Source: Eretmocerus hayati (taxonomy: Eukaryota > Arthropoda > Insecta > Hymenoptera > Aphelinidae). From it: 64,000 nucleotides of DNA. The notes beneath the pieces are model-generated. The model did no database searches, was not told where the DNA came from, and saw only the letters and a list, made by a program, of their open reading frames with translations. The DNA lies in NCBI GenBank assembly GCA_029851415.1, contig CM056742.1, positions 78,048,748 through 78,112,747 on the forward strand, read 5' to 3'. Position numbers and translations under genes: made by a program. How positions within the stretch are numbered: the first letter of the stretch is position 1; each line of letters begins with the position of its first letter. Below, piece after piece: positions 1 through 10,925 of the stretch.

Positions 1-30
1 ATGCATACTTCAACACTTCTGCCCCTTTTC
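1..30 (-). repeat. copia polypurine tract and start of 3' LTR
   Basis: On the minus strand a purine-rich AAAAGGGGCAGAAG (about 16-29) is followed directly by TGTTGAAGTATGCAT, the LTR start. Only the first 15 bases of the 3' LTR are in the window. Confidence 0.8.
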
Positions 31-77
31 TGAATGAACACACACAAGAAAATAACTCAATTCGTATGAAGTCAGAT

Positions 78-1674
78 TCACTCATTATGCCAAGACTCTC
101 TAAGGCGTACAAATCTGACTTTCGGAATCGGTTTAGTGAGTATATCGGCTTTTAGATCATCAGTAAAAATGTACTTCACAATCACGTCACAACTCTCAAC
201 TTTCTCTCTCGAATAATGATGGCGTGAATCAATATGCTTCGTGCGCTTGTGATGATTCGAGCTTGACGGAAATTCAATTGCGCTCTGATTATCTACGTAC
301 AAAAGCATACTACTCACAACACACCCTAGGTCATTCAACAATTTATGCAGCCAGCTGCTTTCTCTCGCGGCTGCAGCAGCGGAGACATATTCAGCTTTCG
401 TGGTACTCAATGTAACAAGACTCTGTTGTTGAGAACACCAGGTAATCGCACTGCCATTCATACAGAAGACGTATCCAGTGGTGGATCGCCGAGTGATGGG
501 GTCATTAGCAAAGTCTGCGTCTGAGAAGCCGACGACTTCCCAATTTTCTGCGCTTCGATAAAAGTAACAAAATCGACAGTTTTTTTGGATAGGCTAAGAT
601 TCGTTCCCCGGCACGCCAATGACTTTTATCAAAATTATTAAGGAATCTACTAAGTTTGCTAACGGCATTACTAATATCAGGCCTAGACACAATTGCTGCA
701 AAGTTCAACGATCCAACTAGTTCGCGAAAAGGAAAATAGTGCTTATCAATTTTGCCGTCTGGCTCTGGCAAAGTGACATTGGGATCAGCTGGCACACTCA
801 TACAATTAGCATCGCCCATTCCAAACTTTTGAACTCAATCATGAATATAATGACTTTGACTAATAATCATAGTTTTCTTTTCGCGATCACGTTTTATCAG
901 TAAACCTACCAAGTAGCTACCATTACTCGTTGTGATAGGGAACTCATCGTTCAATTCACTCAAAATACTATCAAAGACTTGCTTGTTTTTACAAGCTAGC
1001 GCACCAGCGTCAGCAAAAAGTGCAAGATTTGACTCTAAAAAATTGAATTTTCCAAGAAAAAGCGTGAACTTTTCATTCCAGCACCGCAGTGCTTGCTTCA
1101 GTCCATACAACGACTCAACGAGTAAGCACACCACATTATCACTATCACCACTATTTGCACGAACACCATCAGGAACTTTCATGTAGATCTGTTTCTCGAG
1201 ATCACCGTAAAGAAAAGCCGAGCGCACGTCGAAGTTTACCAGCTCTAGATCTTCTTGTGTGACATGCGCCAGTGGAGTTCGCAGTGAGTCGTACCTCTCG
1301 ACAGGTGCGAACGTCTCCGCGAAGTCAACCCCTTCTCGCTGCATACACCCCTTCGCGCAGAGACGAGCCTTGAAGTCCGGTTTCTCCTCTGCTGTTGAGT
1401 TGACTTCGAAGATCCATATCTAGTCAATCGGCTTCATATGCTGCTCTTTTGGTACAACCTTCCAAGTTCCGTTTACTTCATGAGCTTGAAGTCCCTTCTC
1501 TACAACCTCGCGCCAACTATCAGCGTCGGGACCATCAAACGCCTCGTCTAGGCACTTAGGTACTTTGTGGACAGCAATGTTAAGTGCATACTTTGCCGGT
1601 GCTTTCAGTTTGCTGCGGTCTCTCAGCTGTCGTCGAGGAGTGTCAGTGGCCCGTGCCGTGTCATCCTGAGACAT
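78..1674 (-). pseudogene. copia reverse transcriptase and RNase H region
   Basis: Fragments in several frames follow the copia order. The segment 1420-1674 holds the start of RT (DSWREVVEKG). The segment 835-1344 holds DFAETFAPV, NFDVRSAFLYGDLE and SLYGLKQA. The segment 505-819 holds LVGSLNFAAIVSRPDIS. RNase H is at 78-461 (TLSTTKAEYVSA, YVDNQSAIE, KHIDSRHHYSREKV, ADILTKPI). At the position of the usual YVDD box the sequence reads LFADAG, so the catalytic aspartate pair is destroyed. The polypurine tract and 3' LTR lie just beyond. Confidence 0.9.
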
Positions 1675-3976
1675 GCCTTTTGAGCACGAGGAAGCAGTTC
1701 CCAGATCAGATCTTCCATCTTCTCCAATAGTAGAGGGGCTCTCACTGGCAGATAGAGTGATCTCAAATCACACGAGCTTTGAGAAATTGCACTTGATGCA
1801 CAACGTTCATTGAAAATCACATGTCTTGACACACTGATTCTCTCGGTTCCCGGATTATACAGCCTGTAGTTGGAAGACTCTCCTTCATATCCAACTAAAA
1901 TCACCTCAGTTAATCTCGGGGCGAATTTCTTGGTGAGTCTTTTAGGTATGTGCACGAACGCCTCGGACCCAAAGACTCTCGCGTGACTCAAATCAGGCTT
2001 CTTTTGAGTCCACAGTTCAATCGAGGCTTTACCTTTTTCAGCTGACGGCGAGAGAGTTCTGTTGAGTACATACACAGCGGTGCTTACGGCTTCTGCCCAA
2101 AGGAAACGAGGCAGATTTTGAGCTTGTAGCATCGGACTAGCACATTCGACGATGGTCCTATTGTCGCGCTCAGACATGCCGTTCTGATCCGGTGGGTACG
2201 AAGTAGTGTACTCAACCACTATGCTGAGAGATTGAAGATATGCTTTCATTTCTTCACTCGTGTATTCATCGCCGTTGTCACATTTGAACCTCTTGATTGG
2301 TCTGGAGAACCTGTTCTTGGTTTCATGTTTATAAATCTTGAATTTCTCCAATACGTCCGATTTGTGCTTGATGAAGTACACTTTTTGATAGCTCGTCGCG
2401 TCGTCTTTCAAGAGCACATAAAAACCAGCACCTCCAAACGAGGCTTCGGGCATCGGGCCGCACACATCACTATGACAGACCTCACCCGGTAGCGACTCTC
2501 TCAAGACTTCTTTCTTGAAAGGCAGCTTGTGCGACTTCCCCAGTTGACATTCCTCACCGAAGAAATCAGCTGTACTGTTAACATTCACTTCGTCGATAAT
2601 GTTTTCAGACGTTAGATTTTTAAGCACTCCCGTATTCACAAGCCCAAGTTTTTCGTGCCACAACTGCAGGCTTGCCGTGGCAACATTACAATTCTTAGTT
2701 GGAACTACTCGGAGAAAGAGTCTGTAGATTTTTTTGTTTTGCTTGACACCTAGCGTAACAACATTGATATCGGTCATCATTTCCACTCTACTTCCGGAGG
2801 AAAACATAGCAAACCTGTGCGATGAACTGCAGCCAACTGAGTAGAGATTTTTGCTGAGGTCAGGTACATGGCCTTGGATCCACTGGCCCTCGATCAACCT
2901 CAGCACGCGAACAGTGCCTTCACCTCGTACAGCACACTCGTGGTCGTCACCAAGTACAATGGTGCTGCCATCCTCCCTCGGAAGGTAGTCTGTGAGCCAC
3001 TCCCGCCGAAACGTCATGTGAACTGATGCGCCGCTGTCGATGAACCAAGCATCACGCTGGTCGACACTCAACGGCTCTCTTACTTGATTCTCGGAAGGTT
3101 CCCAATCCGCGCGCTGTTGCCTTGGAATAAAACTCTGTTCTCTGCGATCCGCGCACGGTTTGCAAGAAGCAACGAAAGCAACATCCCGAGAACTGTTGGT
3201 CGGTTGCGACGAATTCGACTTACTTTCCGGCGATGACGAACATTCGCGAGCGTAGTGTCCTTTTTCGTTGCAGATGAAACACTCAACGTTTGCTTTATTG
3301 GTCCGAAACTTCTTACCGTTTGTTGTCGCAGCTCTCTGAGAAGTAGCAGCCAGTGCAGTAGTTTCTTCATCCTCAGCGTTAAAGTACGCTTCTTCTTGAA
3401 TAAGTTGTACTTGCAACGGCTCAAACGTCTGGCGCTCTGGCACCATGCTGTTGAATGTGGTTCTAAAATGCCGGTACTTCAGGGGGAGGCTGACGAGTAT
3501 TTCCGACACCACCTTTGAATCCGGCACGTTGGTTCCGAGATCGATCATTGCAGCAGCTAGATTCTGTACCCCACTCATGTGTTGCACTACCGAATCGTTC
3601 GGGTCTATGCGATATTCGTGGAAACGCTGATCTGTCAACAATTTATTTGCCTGCTACTTCTGCTCATGAATTGCACTGAGACGATCCCACATCTGCTCTG
3701 CCGTGGTGCACACGAGCAAGGGCTGCATTTGATCCTATTCAATTGCCGAAGACATGAGAAACATCGCTCTTGCATTGTCTTGTGTCCACTGCTTGAACAA
3801 TTCTCCGATTGCGTCGTTGGGTTGAGCTCTTGTGCTATCAACAACAGTTGGAATTTCCAGTGCTGGAAGTTGCGTCCATCGAACTTCGTGAGATTCCTCA
3901 CCGAAATCTCACCCGCGATCTTGTACCTTGACTCGCACAAAAATAGCAAGCGGTCAACACCGTCGAGATTCACCAA
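1623..3976 (-). pseudogene. copia gag, protease and integrase region
   Basis: Gag begins near 3976 with a copia-type FDGRNFQHWKFQL motif. It shifts frame near 3640 and then runs open for about 670 codons to 1623. In order this contains a zinc knuckle (CFICNEKGHYAREC), the aspartic protease site (WFIDSGASVHM), and the integrase core with HSDVCGP, CDNGDEYTS and NGMSERDNRT giving the D, D and E residues. The VLNRT and VFGSEAFVHIP blocks typical of copia integrase follow. The early frameshift and internal stops mean no functional polyprotein. Confidence 0.9.
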
Positions 3977-4066
3977 CTCTCAACACCCGACCAAGCTCTC
4001 GCGCGCGCCAGCACTTTGCTCCAAAAGTAAGCGAGACAAACAATCACTGAACCGAAAGCGCGTAAT

Positions 4067-4079
4067 CTGGGCCCATAAC
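4067..4079 (-). promoter_or_regulatory. copia primer binding site (initiator tRNA-Met, internal)
   Basis: The plus strand reads CTGGGCCCATAAC, which is the anticodon stem-loop sequence of eukaryotic initiator tRNA-Met. The minus-strand element RNA is therefore complementary to the internal part of that tRNA. Drosophila copia is known to prime from a cleaved initiator tRNA in this way. The site sits directly next to the LTR, as expected. Confidence 0.85.
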
Positions 4080-4080
4080 A

Positions 4081-4347
4081 TTTTAGAGTTAGTGGGTTGC
4101 TGGGTGGTTGTAAATGATAGGATCGTTTGCTAATAAAGACGATGGTATGATTGGAGCAATCCGATGAATCCGAAGTTATAATTAACGCTGGACTCGAGCA
4201 GCGAGTCGGTCCAATGTGCTAGCCACTGTAGCTCGTGGCTAACTGTCACCTGCCGCGTCGAGCACGACAAACGACCGCGATAACAGCGCCACCGCAAGTA
4301 CACACAACACACTCATATACTTACAGAAAAAGATGCATACTCCAACA
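4081..4347 (-). repeat. copia 5' LTR
   Basis: It begins with TGTTGGAGTATGCATC on the minus strand, matching the start of the 3' LTR at position 15. The inner edge is set by the primer binding site at 4067-4079, giving about 267 bp, close to the length known for Drosophila copia. The exact inner base is uncertain because no clean CA end is visible. Confidence 0.75.
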
Positions 4348-4899
4348 CTTTTGAGCGAAAAGTCATACATAGTCGCACAGGTTTGGGGTCGAAATGATGG
4401 GGGGGGGGGGGGAAATGATTTTTTCCAATTGAGCTCAAAGTTTGGCAATTTTACAAATTTGTTCAGCTTGTAAGGACTGTAACTCCTAGAGAAAGTACGG
4501 TGATCGACTTTTACCAGTGGCCAAATTGTAGGTTCCTCAAGACCTTCAAAATAACCACTTGTGAAAGTCGATTATCTCATGTCTAGTGGGAGCTATATCT
4601 TTTTGAAGCAAGCCCAAAAATCGCTAGAATGTGCTCTCAGCAAATAGCTCCTAGAAGTTGCTAAGCTTAAGTATCGACCATGGACAAATTTTTTCTCAAG
4701 AGCACTAGTCTTAAGGAAGGAAATGCGCCTAGGTCCGTCCAAAAATGTTGATTCCAGTCGGAGTTATGATTTTTCAGGAACAGGCTAAAAAAGAGCCTAA
4801 AAAGGACCTTTCATAGGCCCCAGGGCCCACGGGGGCCTTAGAAAAAATCCAAAAAAAATTTTCTGTACTATATTAATATAGTACTAACGGAACGGAAGG
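4348..4899. other. no gene seen; poly-G run and perfect palindrome
   Basis: This stretch outside the copia LTR has no convincing coding region. It contains a run of about 14 G near 4400 and a perfect 20-bp palindrome GTACTATATTAATATAGTAC at 4865-4884, immediately before the 1.2-kb repeat at 4900. A phrase near 4750 (TCGGAGTTATGATTTT) recurs near 30570 inside another element, so part of this may be old transposon DNA. Confidence 0.5.
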
Positions 4900-6098
4900 A
4901 GCTGTTGCAAATAAGGCGAAATCTGGCCCAAACGGATTTGGCTGTAAATCACGTCAGATACTCGTTTTGGGTGTCAGAGTATGCATGTAAATTTTTTCCG
5001 CATGAAATCAACTTGCAGCGATTTGCCGAGCAAGAGTCGCCCCCATTTAAAATACACGTGAAACGTCATTCTTTGCGTCTCTCTCAAAATTGGCCACAGG
5101 AACCGCTACGGGACCAACGAGAATTTGTTCTTGAACAAAAAATACAACTTTCAGGGGTATTTCTGAGGACGGGAAATGCTGCGCTGATACCTAAAAATCA
5201 CTCAGAAGATGGAGAATGCGGATTTCTCGCGCTAAAACCGGGAAATACTTGAAAGGAGTTGGGTTAATCAAAAAGTTGCAGAGGACTAAAGTTGTAGATT
5301 TTGTCCTAAACTTTCATTTGGCATTAGTATTTGATACATATATTGATTGAAAACTCCTAAAAAACGTCCAGAACTCATGAAAAACCATATTTATCGAACT
5401 TTTCGGCGACCTCGAGGTCAAAATGGATGAAACAAGAAATACATTTTATAGGTTTCATGAAAATACACATTTTTGGTTCTCATCATTTTTTCGATAAAAT
5501 GCACCAGACTTGAGCTATTAGCAAAACAGAGTCCAAAAGTGGCACTTTCCAACTTTCAAACGTAAAATACTCGAAAGAATGAGATGGAAACCCTATATAA
5601 TGATTGCGTGGAAAGTTGTATTTTTTCATGAACTTCAAAATGAAAAAAAAATTCATAGCATTCCGATGTCTTGGCTTCGAGGAATATGCATTTTTATGCC
5701 GAATCGCTCCTTGAGGTGGATAAATTGATGGTTCTGAGATGCTTTAGGTGAATTTACGTCGATAGATCATACCACAGTATGAAAAAACTCACCAAGGCTC
5801 ATGTCCAATTTCGGTCCAGAGTCCCACAACATCCCAGATCGCAATCATATTCGTCAAAGTTCACCTGTACAGTAGGAACTTCTCGTTCCTGGAGATGCAA
5901 TCACCCGTGGAAGAGAGAAAATACTCTACTCCCCGAATTTGCGCGCAGCTGGAAGCTCACGAAGAGGATATGTGTCACGACATTCACAAGTTTTCATCAG
6001 AATAAACTTCGTCAGAGATTCATATTTTACCATCAAAGATTAGACTAGAAATAATCACAGAAAATAAAATTCCTCACTACAAACAACATGATATTGAT
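4900..6098 (+). repeat. 1.2-kb dispersed repeat, copy A
   Basis: This segment is nearly identical to the reverse complement of 19744-20940. Shared sequence starts with AGCTGTTGCAAATAAGGCG and ends with CAACATGATATTGAT, with unrelated sequence outside. Two short reading frames (4905-5252 and 5779-6048) are open in both copies. The base differences I checked in the second frame all change amino acids, so the frames look like by-products of nucleotide identity. No terminal repeats or transposase are visible, so its class is unknown. Confidence 0.85.
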
Positions 6099-6118
6099 AC
6101 TTATACATGATGTATATA

Positions 6119-6911
6119 TGTTACGTGCAAAGTCCGAAATTGTGCACTCCGGGGAGTGCACAACGATGGTTTGTGCAAAGCCCGGTGGATCGGACTTTGC
6201 ACAACGCGAGTTGTGCAAAGTCCGATGCATCGGGCTTTGCACAAGATGTTTCTGTGCAAAGTCCGATGCATTGGACTCTGCACAACTCGCGTTGTGCAAA
6301 GTCCGATATACTGAGTTTTACACAGAGGATCGGTGGGTATTCTGCGATGTATAGAGGTGAGTCGGGAAATTGCTAATAATAACAATTCGAATCATGTTTA
6401 CAGCAGTCAGTCTCGCGAGGCCAATCACATCGACACTTATTCGAGTTACAGAATCATGGATCCAAATAGCGCTGATTCATTTCGAGATGATTTTAATTCT
6501 AAACTCAACTCAATCATATTAAGGGATAATAGTAGTTTGATTAAGAGTGCAGTGGACTATCAAAATCTTATCGCGAGTGTTTTGATTCATTTTGATTTTG
6601 AAGACACCGTTGGTATACTATATCGAGTACAATCTGCTCGAGTATTAGTAAACATTGGAAGAAGAATCGACTCTCCATGTCGCTCATTGTGTGTTAGAGA
6701 TTGCCCGACTCACCACTATACATCACAGAATACACACCGATCCTCTGTGTAAAACTCGGTATATCGGGCTTTGCACAGAAATATCTTATGCGAAGCCCGA
6801 TGCATCGGACTCTGCACAACTCGCGTTGTGCAAAGTCCGATCCACCGGGCTTTGCACAAACCATCGTTGTGCACTCCCCGGAGTGCACAATTTCGGACTT
6901 TGCACGTAACA
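6119..6911. mobile_element. foldback MITE with palindromic subrepeats
   Basis: Long inverted ends (about 6119-6377 and 6697-6911) both start TGTTACGTGCAAAGTCCG and are flanked by TATATA on each side (6113-6118 and 6912-6917). The arms are made of repeated palindromic units built on GTGCAAAGTCCGATGCATCGG; the left arm has one unit more than the right. The interior is about 320 bp and has no transposase. It is probably a non-autonomous DNA element, but whether the duplication is TA or TATATA cannot be decided. Confidence 0.85.
6333..6752 (+). other. open reading frame inside the MITE, unknown
   Basis: About 140 codons are open across the MITE interior and into its arms. The interior part begins at an ATG near 6459 (MDPNSADSFRDDFNSKLNS) and reads like ordinary soluble coding sequence for about 85 residues before entering the right arm. 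I recognise no domain. It could be a captured host exon or chance. The arm-derived ends are unlikely to be real protein. Confidence 0.25.
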
Positions 6912-6917
6912 TATATA

Positions 6918-6948
<31 letters not shown>

Positions 6949-6975
6949 CCACCCTTCTCCCCTCTCACTCTCTCC

Positions 6976-7061
<86 letters not shown>
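6918..7061. repeat. (CT)n microsatellite
   Basis: About 140 bp of nearly uninterrupted CT dinucleotides lie between the MITE and the truncated 5' end of the first LINE copy. They may be the insertion target or the tail of an earlier insertion. Confidence 0.95.
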
Positions 7062-7063
<2 letters not shown>

Positions 7064-8488
7064 AGCACAGCTGATTGCGCTGAAGAAGACTGCAGCTCCA
7101 TCATCAGTCTCGGATTTCCGCCCTATAGCGCTGCTGTGCTTTCTCTCCAAGGTTCTCGAAAAGGTTGCACACGACCAAATCACGGAGTACTTGAAGAAAG
7201 AAAAATTATTAGATCGCTTCCAGGCTGGTTTCAGGCAACACCACAGTACCCAGACAGCTTTGCTGAAATTGACAGATGACATTAGACTAGGCATCGATAG
7301 GAAAAAGATCACCCTATTACTGCTCTTTGACTTCAGCAAAGCCTTTGACACGATATCACCAACGAAACTTCTGAGTAAACTCCGACAACTGGGTTTCTCA
7401 CGATCGGCCCTCCCGTGGATCAAATCATATTTACAAGGTCGCACCCAACTAGTCACCTCTAAAAATGGGGATTCTGATTGGCTTGCAACCAATCTGGGTG
7501 TTCCGCAGGGCTCCGTTCTTGGACCTTTACTCTTTAGTTTGTATGTCAATGACTTGCCCGGGTTACTGAACGGAAAGTCGGTAGATCATCTCTTTTACGC
7601 TGATGACCTCCAAATTTATCTCCAGGTGGAGAAAAATAAGATCAGAGAGGGGATCGCTCGATTAGGAGAAGTGGGGCGACTGGTTGCTGATTGGGCTGCG
7701 GGCTCCGGCCTGCGTCTCAACGCTGGTAAGACCAAAGCAATCTTTTTCTCTTCTGAGAGGAATATCAAACATCTGAAAAGTATGGACTGGCCAGGGGTTG
7801 AGATACAGGAAGGAGTTTTCGTCCCTTTCAGTGATACAGTCGTGAGCCTTGATGTTGTTTTAGATAGCGAATTGTCGTGGAAACCGCAAATTAATCAAGT
7901 GACAAAGAAAGTCAACAGGGCCCTATACAGTTTGTGGTTTTTTAGGGGATGCATCACCAGGACTCTTCGCATTCGACTAGTCGAGGCGTTAGTCCAGCCT
8001 CATCTGGACTACTGCACGGTCACATATCTTGACGCAGCGGACGAACAGCGGCAACGGATACAGCGACTGAGCAATTCATTTGTGAGATCATTTTTGATCT
8101 TAGGAGAGACGAGCACATCACTCCCTTCAGGGACAGCTTGGATTGGTTGCGTACTGATTCGCGGCGAATGTACTTTGCAGGCATTATCATGTATAAGATC
8201 ATGCACATGAGGGAACCTGGTTACCTGTCTGCAATGTTCACCAGGCACCAATCCGAGCGCCCTGGGCGTGGGAATGCACAAGAGCAGGAACTCAAAGTAC
8301 CCAGAATGAGACTCGAGTACGGGAGACGATCTTTCCAAGCCCAGTGTGCTCATTTCTGGAACTTTCTCCCTTCGGGTTTTCGGCAGATCGCAAAAATTCC
8401 GATTTTTAAGGATGCTTTGGAAGAATTCCTTCGTTCACAGGCTCCCCAGATAATTGATGTGGACAAGAAGCATTACTTCAATCTTTGA
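7062..8488 (+). pseudogene. LINE reverse transcriptase fragment (E1)
   Basis: This is the RT and C-terminal part of ORF2, about 475 codons. RT blocks run in order: DFRPIALLCFLSKVLEK, HSTQTALLKLTDDIR, LLFDFSKAFDTI, GVPQGSVLGPLLFSLYVNDL, FYADDLQIYLQ and GLRLNAGKTKAIFFS. A single-base deletion near 8090, relative to E2, shifts the frame, and the C-terminal part resumes in another frame to the TGA at 8486-8488. The endonuclease domain is absent because of the truncation. This copy is non-functional. Confidence 0.92.
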
Positions 8489-8769
8489 AGGTCATTGGGC
8501 TCTTCTCTTTTTATATGGACTGTGATTATACTCACAACCTGTTACATGACTGATTAGAAGATAACTGCGATATTTTGTTGAGCCTTCGTCCTATTCATTA
8601 GATGTTTTTTAAGCAGCCTTTGTTGCTGCAATCTTGACTAGTCACAACTTGTGATAACCTACCTGTCCTTGACCAAAAGATTTATTTATATCAATTGATA
8701 ATTTCTATTTATACGACATATGTATCCCACATGTGATATTTGATTTTTGCCTTCGGGCGAATAAAGGAC

Positions 8770-8807
<38 letters not shown>

Positions 8808-8817
8808 CTCTCTCTCT
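7062..8817 (+). mobile_element. LINE copy E1, 5'-truncated
   Basis: The sequence starts abruptly within ORF2 (matching 12424 onward of copy E2) and continues to a 3' end reading GCGAATAAAGGACG followed by a (TC)n tail at 8771-8817. The body is closely similar to E2, with many scattered differences. Truncation at the 5' end is the usual result of target-primed reverse transcription. A second LINE begins directly at the tail. Confidence 0.92.
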
Positions 8818-9110
8818 GGCGGTAAGTGTTCCCACACGCATCTAACATCGCTCCGTGTTCGAACATCAATTTAACCATCAAAACGTCGTCCCGAGTGGCA
8901 CTTTTTTGCAGATTGGACTTCCTCCTGCAGGCTCATACCACTGGAGCATCACTGCATGGCTCCTGCTAGAGCCTGGGAGGAATAATTCCAATTCTGCAAC
9001 CTCAACAACAACATCGAGTCAGCAGTGCCTGGCGCCGAAAGTGAGCTTTGTGCGCATGCTCGGAGGTCGTCTGCTACGCTAGCCTGCTTCGCTGTCTTGC
9101 TGTCTGCTGC

Positions 9111-10925
9111 ATGATGAGCGACAACATCTGCTGTGTCTGCAACAACACCTTACGTGCAGGCAGCAGAGTATGCGACATCTGTAAAAAATCAGCACATGTC
9201 AAGTGCTCGAGAACATCCAGACGAGCAGTGACATGTGAAAGATGTCTGCAGGTGAGCGAGATTCCAGCCGCAAAATCAACATCAAGTGCGACGAAGCAGA
9301 CGACTTCGACTTCCCGCCTCAGTATGCAAACAGCCAGAGAGAGAGAGAAGGAGAAAACAAGCCCACGAAGACGTGTGAGTAATCAGCCGCTCTCACACAT
9401 GCGGCTCAGCTCGCGTGGCGCGTCAGGAAAGTCTCCCCTCGCCCCGCACCATACCACCACGGGCAGCAGCGCTGAGCTCCCCACCACCAATGCCTCTCAA
9501 GCCATCGAGAGTCGACAGCTCACGCTAGCGGGGGGTATTCCGCCAGCTACTGCTTCGCCTCCGTTAAGTGGCGCCACCATCCACGAGTCCAGCAGAACAG
9601 AGCCCGCGAACATTCAAAAGCAGCAAGCTGATGCGCGGCTCACTACTGCCTCTCCGTCGCTGCTCAGTACATCACATGTGGATCACCCCGTCGGATCGGT
9701 GGAAAGCAATAGCCCCAACATCTCGGATCAACCTGCAGCAACAACCACGTCGACGTCGTCAAACTCTCCGGAATCAAAGTGAGTATATATACGGGAGAGT
9801 ACTCTGGACCTTTTCTACAACCAAAATGCCTTGCTTCAGAACCAGCTTGACGAAGTAAAATCCCTCGTGATCCGACAAAACGTTGCCACTACCTCTCCAT
9901 CTTGCACACCAGCAGTAAGTGAGGTGGATGATCGATTGTTGGCACGTGTATCTTCTCTCGAGGGACTTATAGAGAAGCAAAGCTCCCAGCTGGAGGAGCT
10001 TCGCTTGGATCGACAGCTTCTTCTGGAGCAAAATTCCATCATGGCAGGCCAAATTTCTACCTTAACGGAGCTATTGTCAGGCTTCCAGAGTACTCTGCAG
10101 AATAGTAAATTTCGTAATGATGAGAATAGTAATGCTGAATCGACACATCAATCCTCGATTCCTAACACTGCCCCTAGGATGGACGTGTCCCCCCACTCAT
10201 ACGTTCAGAAGCAAGGGCAGCGACTGGGCAATGACGGACTTGAGCGCTGTAAACTGATTATTAATGGTGTATTAAAAGAAGATTCTAAGGCCTCACCAGC
10301 ACAGATATCTGATATTTCTTATGCAGTGCTCAAGTCCATTCTCCCCTCATTGGAGAGGGCAGACATTGCTGATGTCCGTGTCCTGCAACCGGGGCGTGCG
10401 TCTGGGGAGAAGACTCCAACAGGTAATCGTGACTCGGTTCTATCTTCCCGAGCCTCAGCTGCCATCACGCGCAATTTACCATCATGTGTAGTCCAACTCT
10501 CCAGTAGCCGACTAGTCGGGAAAGTGATTCGGGCTAAACGTTCAATCACCAATAATTATTTCACGGCCAACAATATCCAGCCTGACTTACTCGACCCAGA
10601 TACAAAAGTTCATGTGCCAGACCGTAAAATCTTTATAAATGAGATGCTCCACCGTCAAAAATACAAAGAATTTATACGTTTAAGGTCGGTTGCACGCGGT
10701 TTGGGTCTTAAATACGTCTGGCACAGAGATGGGCGTTTCTGGGTTAGACGGAAAAATGGTGAGCGAGCGCATACGTTCGAATCCCTTGCTGATCTGCAGG
10801 TCATTCAAACGACCTGTCGAAGTGGTCCGGAACGCACCTGTGCGTCCTCTAATAACACCCAGAGCTGCACTATCGTTCCGGAGCAAAATAAAGTTCCGGC
10901 AACAGAATCAGCAAGGACTCCCTGA
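9111..10925 (+). CDS. LINE ORF1 protein (PHD finger, coiled coil), one in-frame TGA
   Basis: ORF1 would act as the RNA-binding partner of the LINE ribonucleoprotein. I place the start at the ATG pair at 9111/9114, just before the cysteine cluster CCVC-x9-CDIC-x4-H-x2-C followed by CERC, a PHD-like zinc finger. A Ser/Thr/Pro-rich linker follows. In the same frame after a TGA at 9780-9782 comes a coiled coil (residues about 245-320) and then a basic C-terminal domain (CKLIINGVL, CVVQLSSSRLVGKVIRAKR, FINEMLHRQKYKEF) resembling LINE ORF1/baculovirus FP-like domains. The frame ends at a TGA at 10923-10925. The internal TGA may be decay or recoding. Confidence 0.75.

Larger units (their letters stand above)
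1..4347 (-). mobile_element. Ty1/copia LTR retrotransposon, decayed, 3' end off window
   Basis: The minus strand carries a copia-order element: LTR, primer binding site, gag, protease, integrase, reverse transcriptase, RNase H, polypurine tract and the first bases of the 3' LTR. Both LTR starts read TGTTG(G/A)AGTATGCAT, at 4347 (5' LTR) and 15 (3' LTR), so the visible element is nearly complete. The coding region is broken by several frameshifts and stops, and the RT active site is lost, so this copy is dead. The target duplication cannot be read because the 3' LTR runs off the window. Confidence 0.93.

Noticed and set aside
4905..6048. Two open frames conserved between the inverted 1.2-kb copies
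   Set aside because: Differences between copies in the second frame all appear to change amino acids, and the first also shows replacements and a changed end, so conservation reflects nucleotide identity only.
6771..7061. Long frame reading from the MITE through the (CT)n run into LINE RT
   Set aside because: The part before 7062 is MITE arm and dinucleotide repeat (Leu/Ser repeats); only the RT part is protein-like.
9774..9785. Intron donor (GTGAGT) at the ORF1 TGA of LINE E2
   Set aside because: The reading frame continues immediately after the TGA with plausible protein, and LINE RNAs are normally unspliced, so the GTGAGT is probably coincidental.
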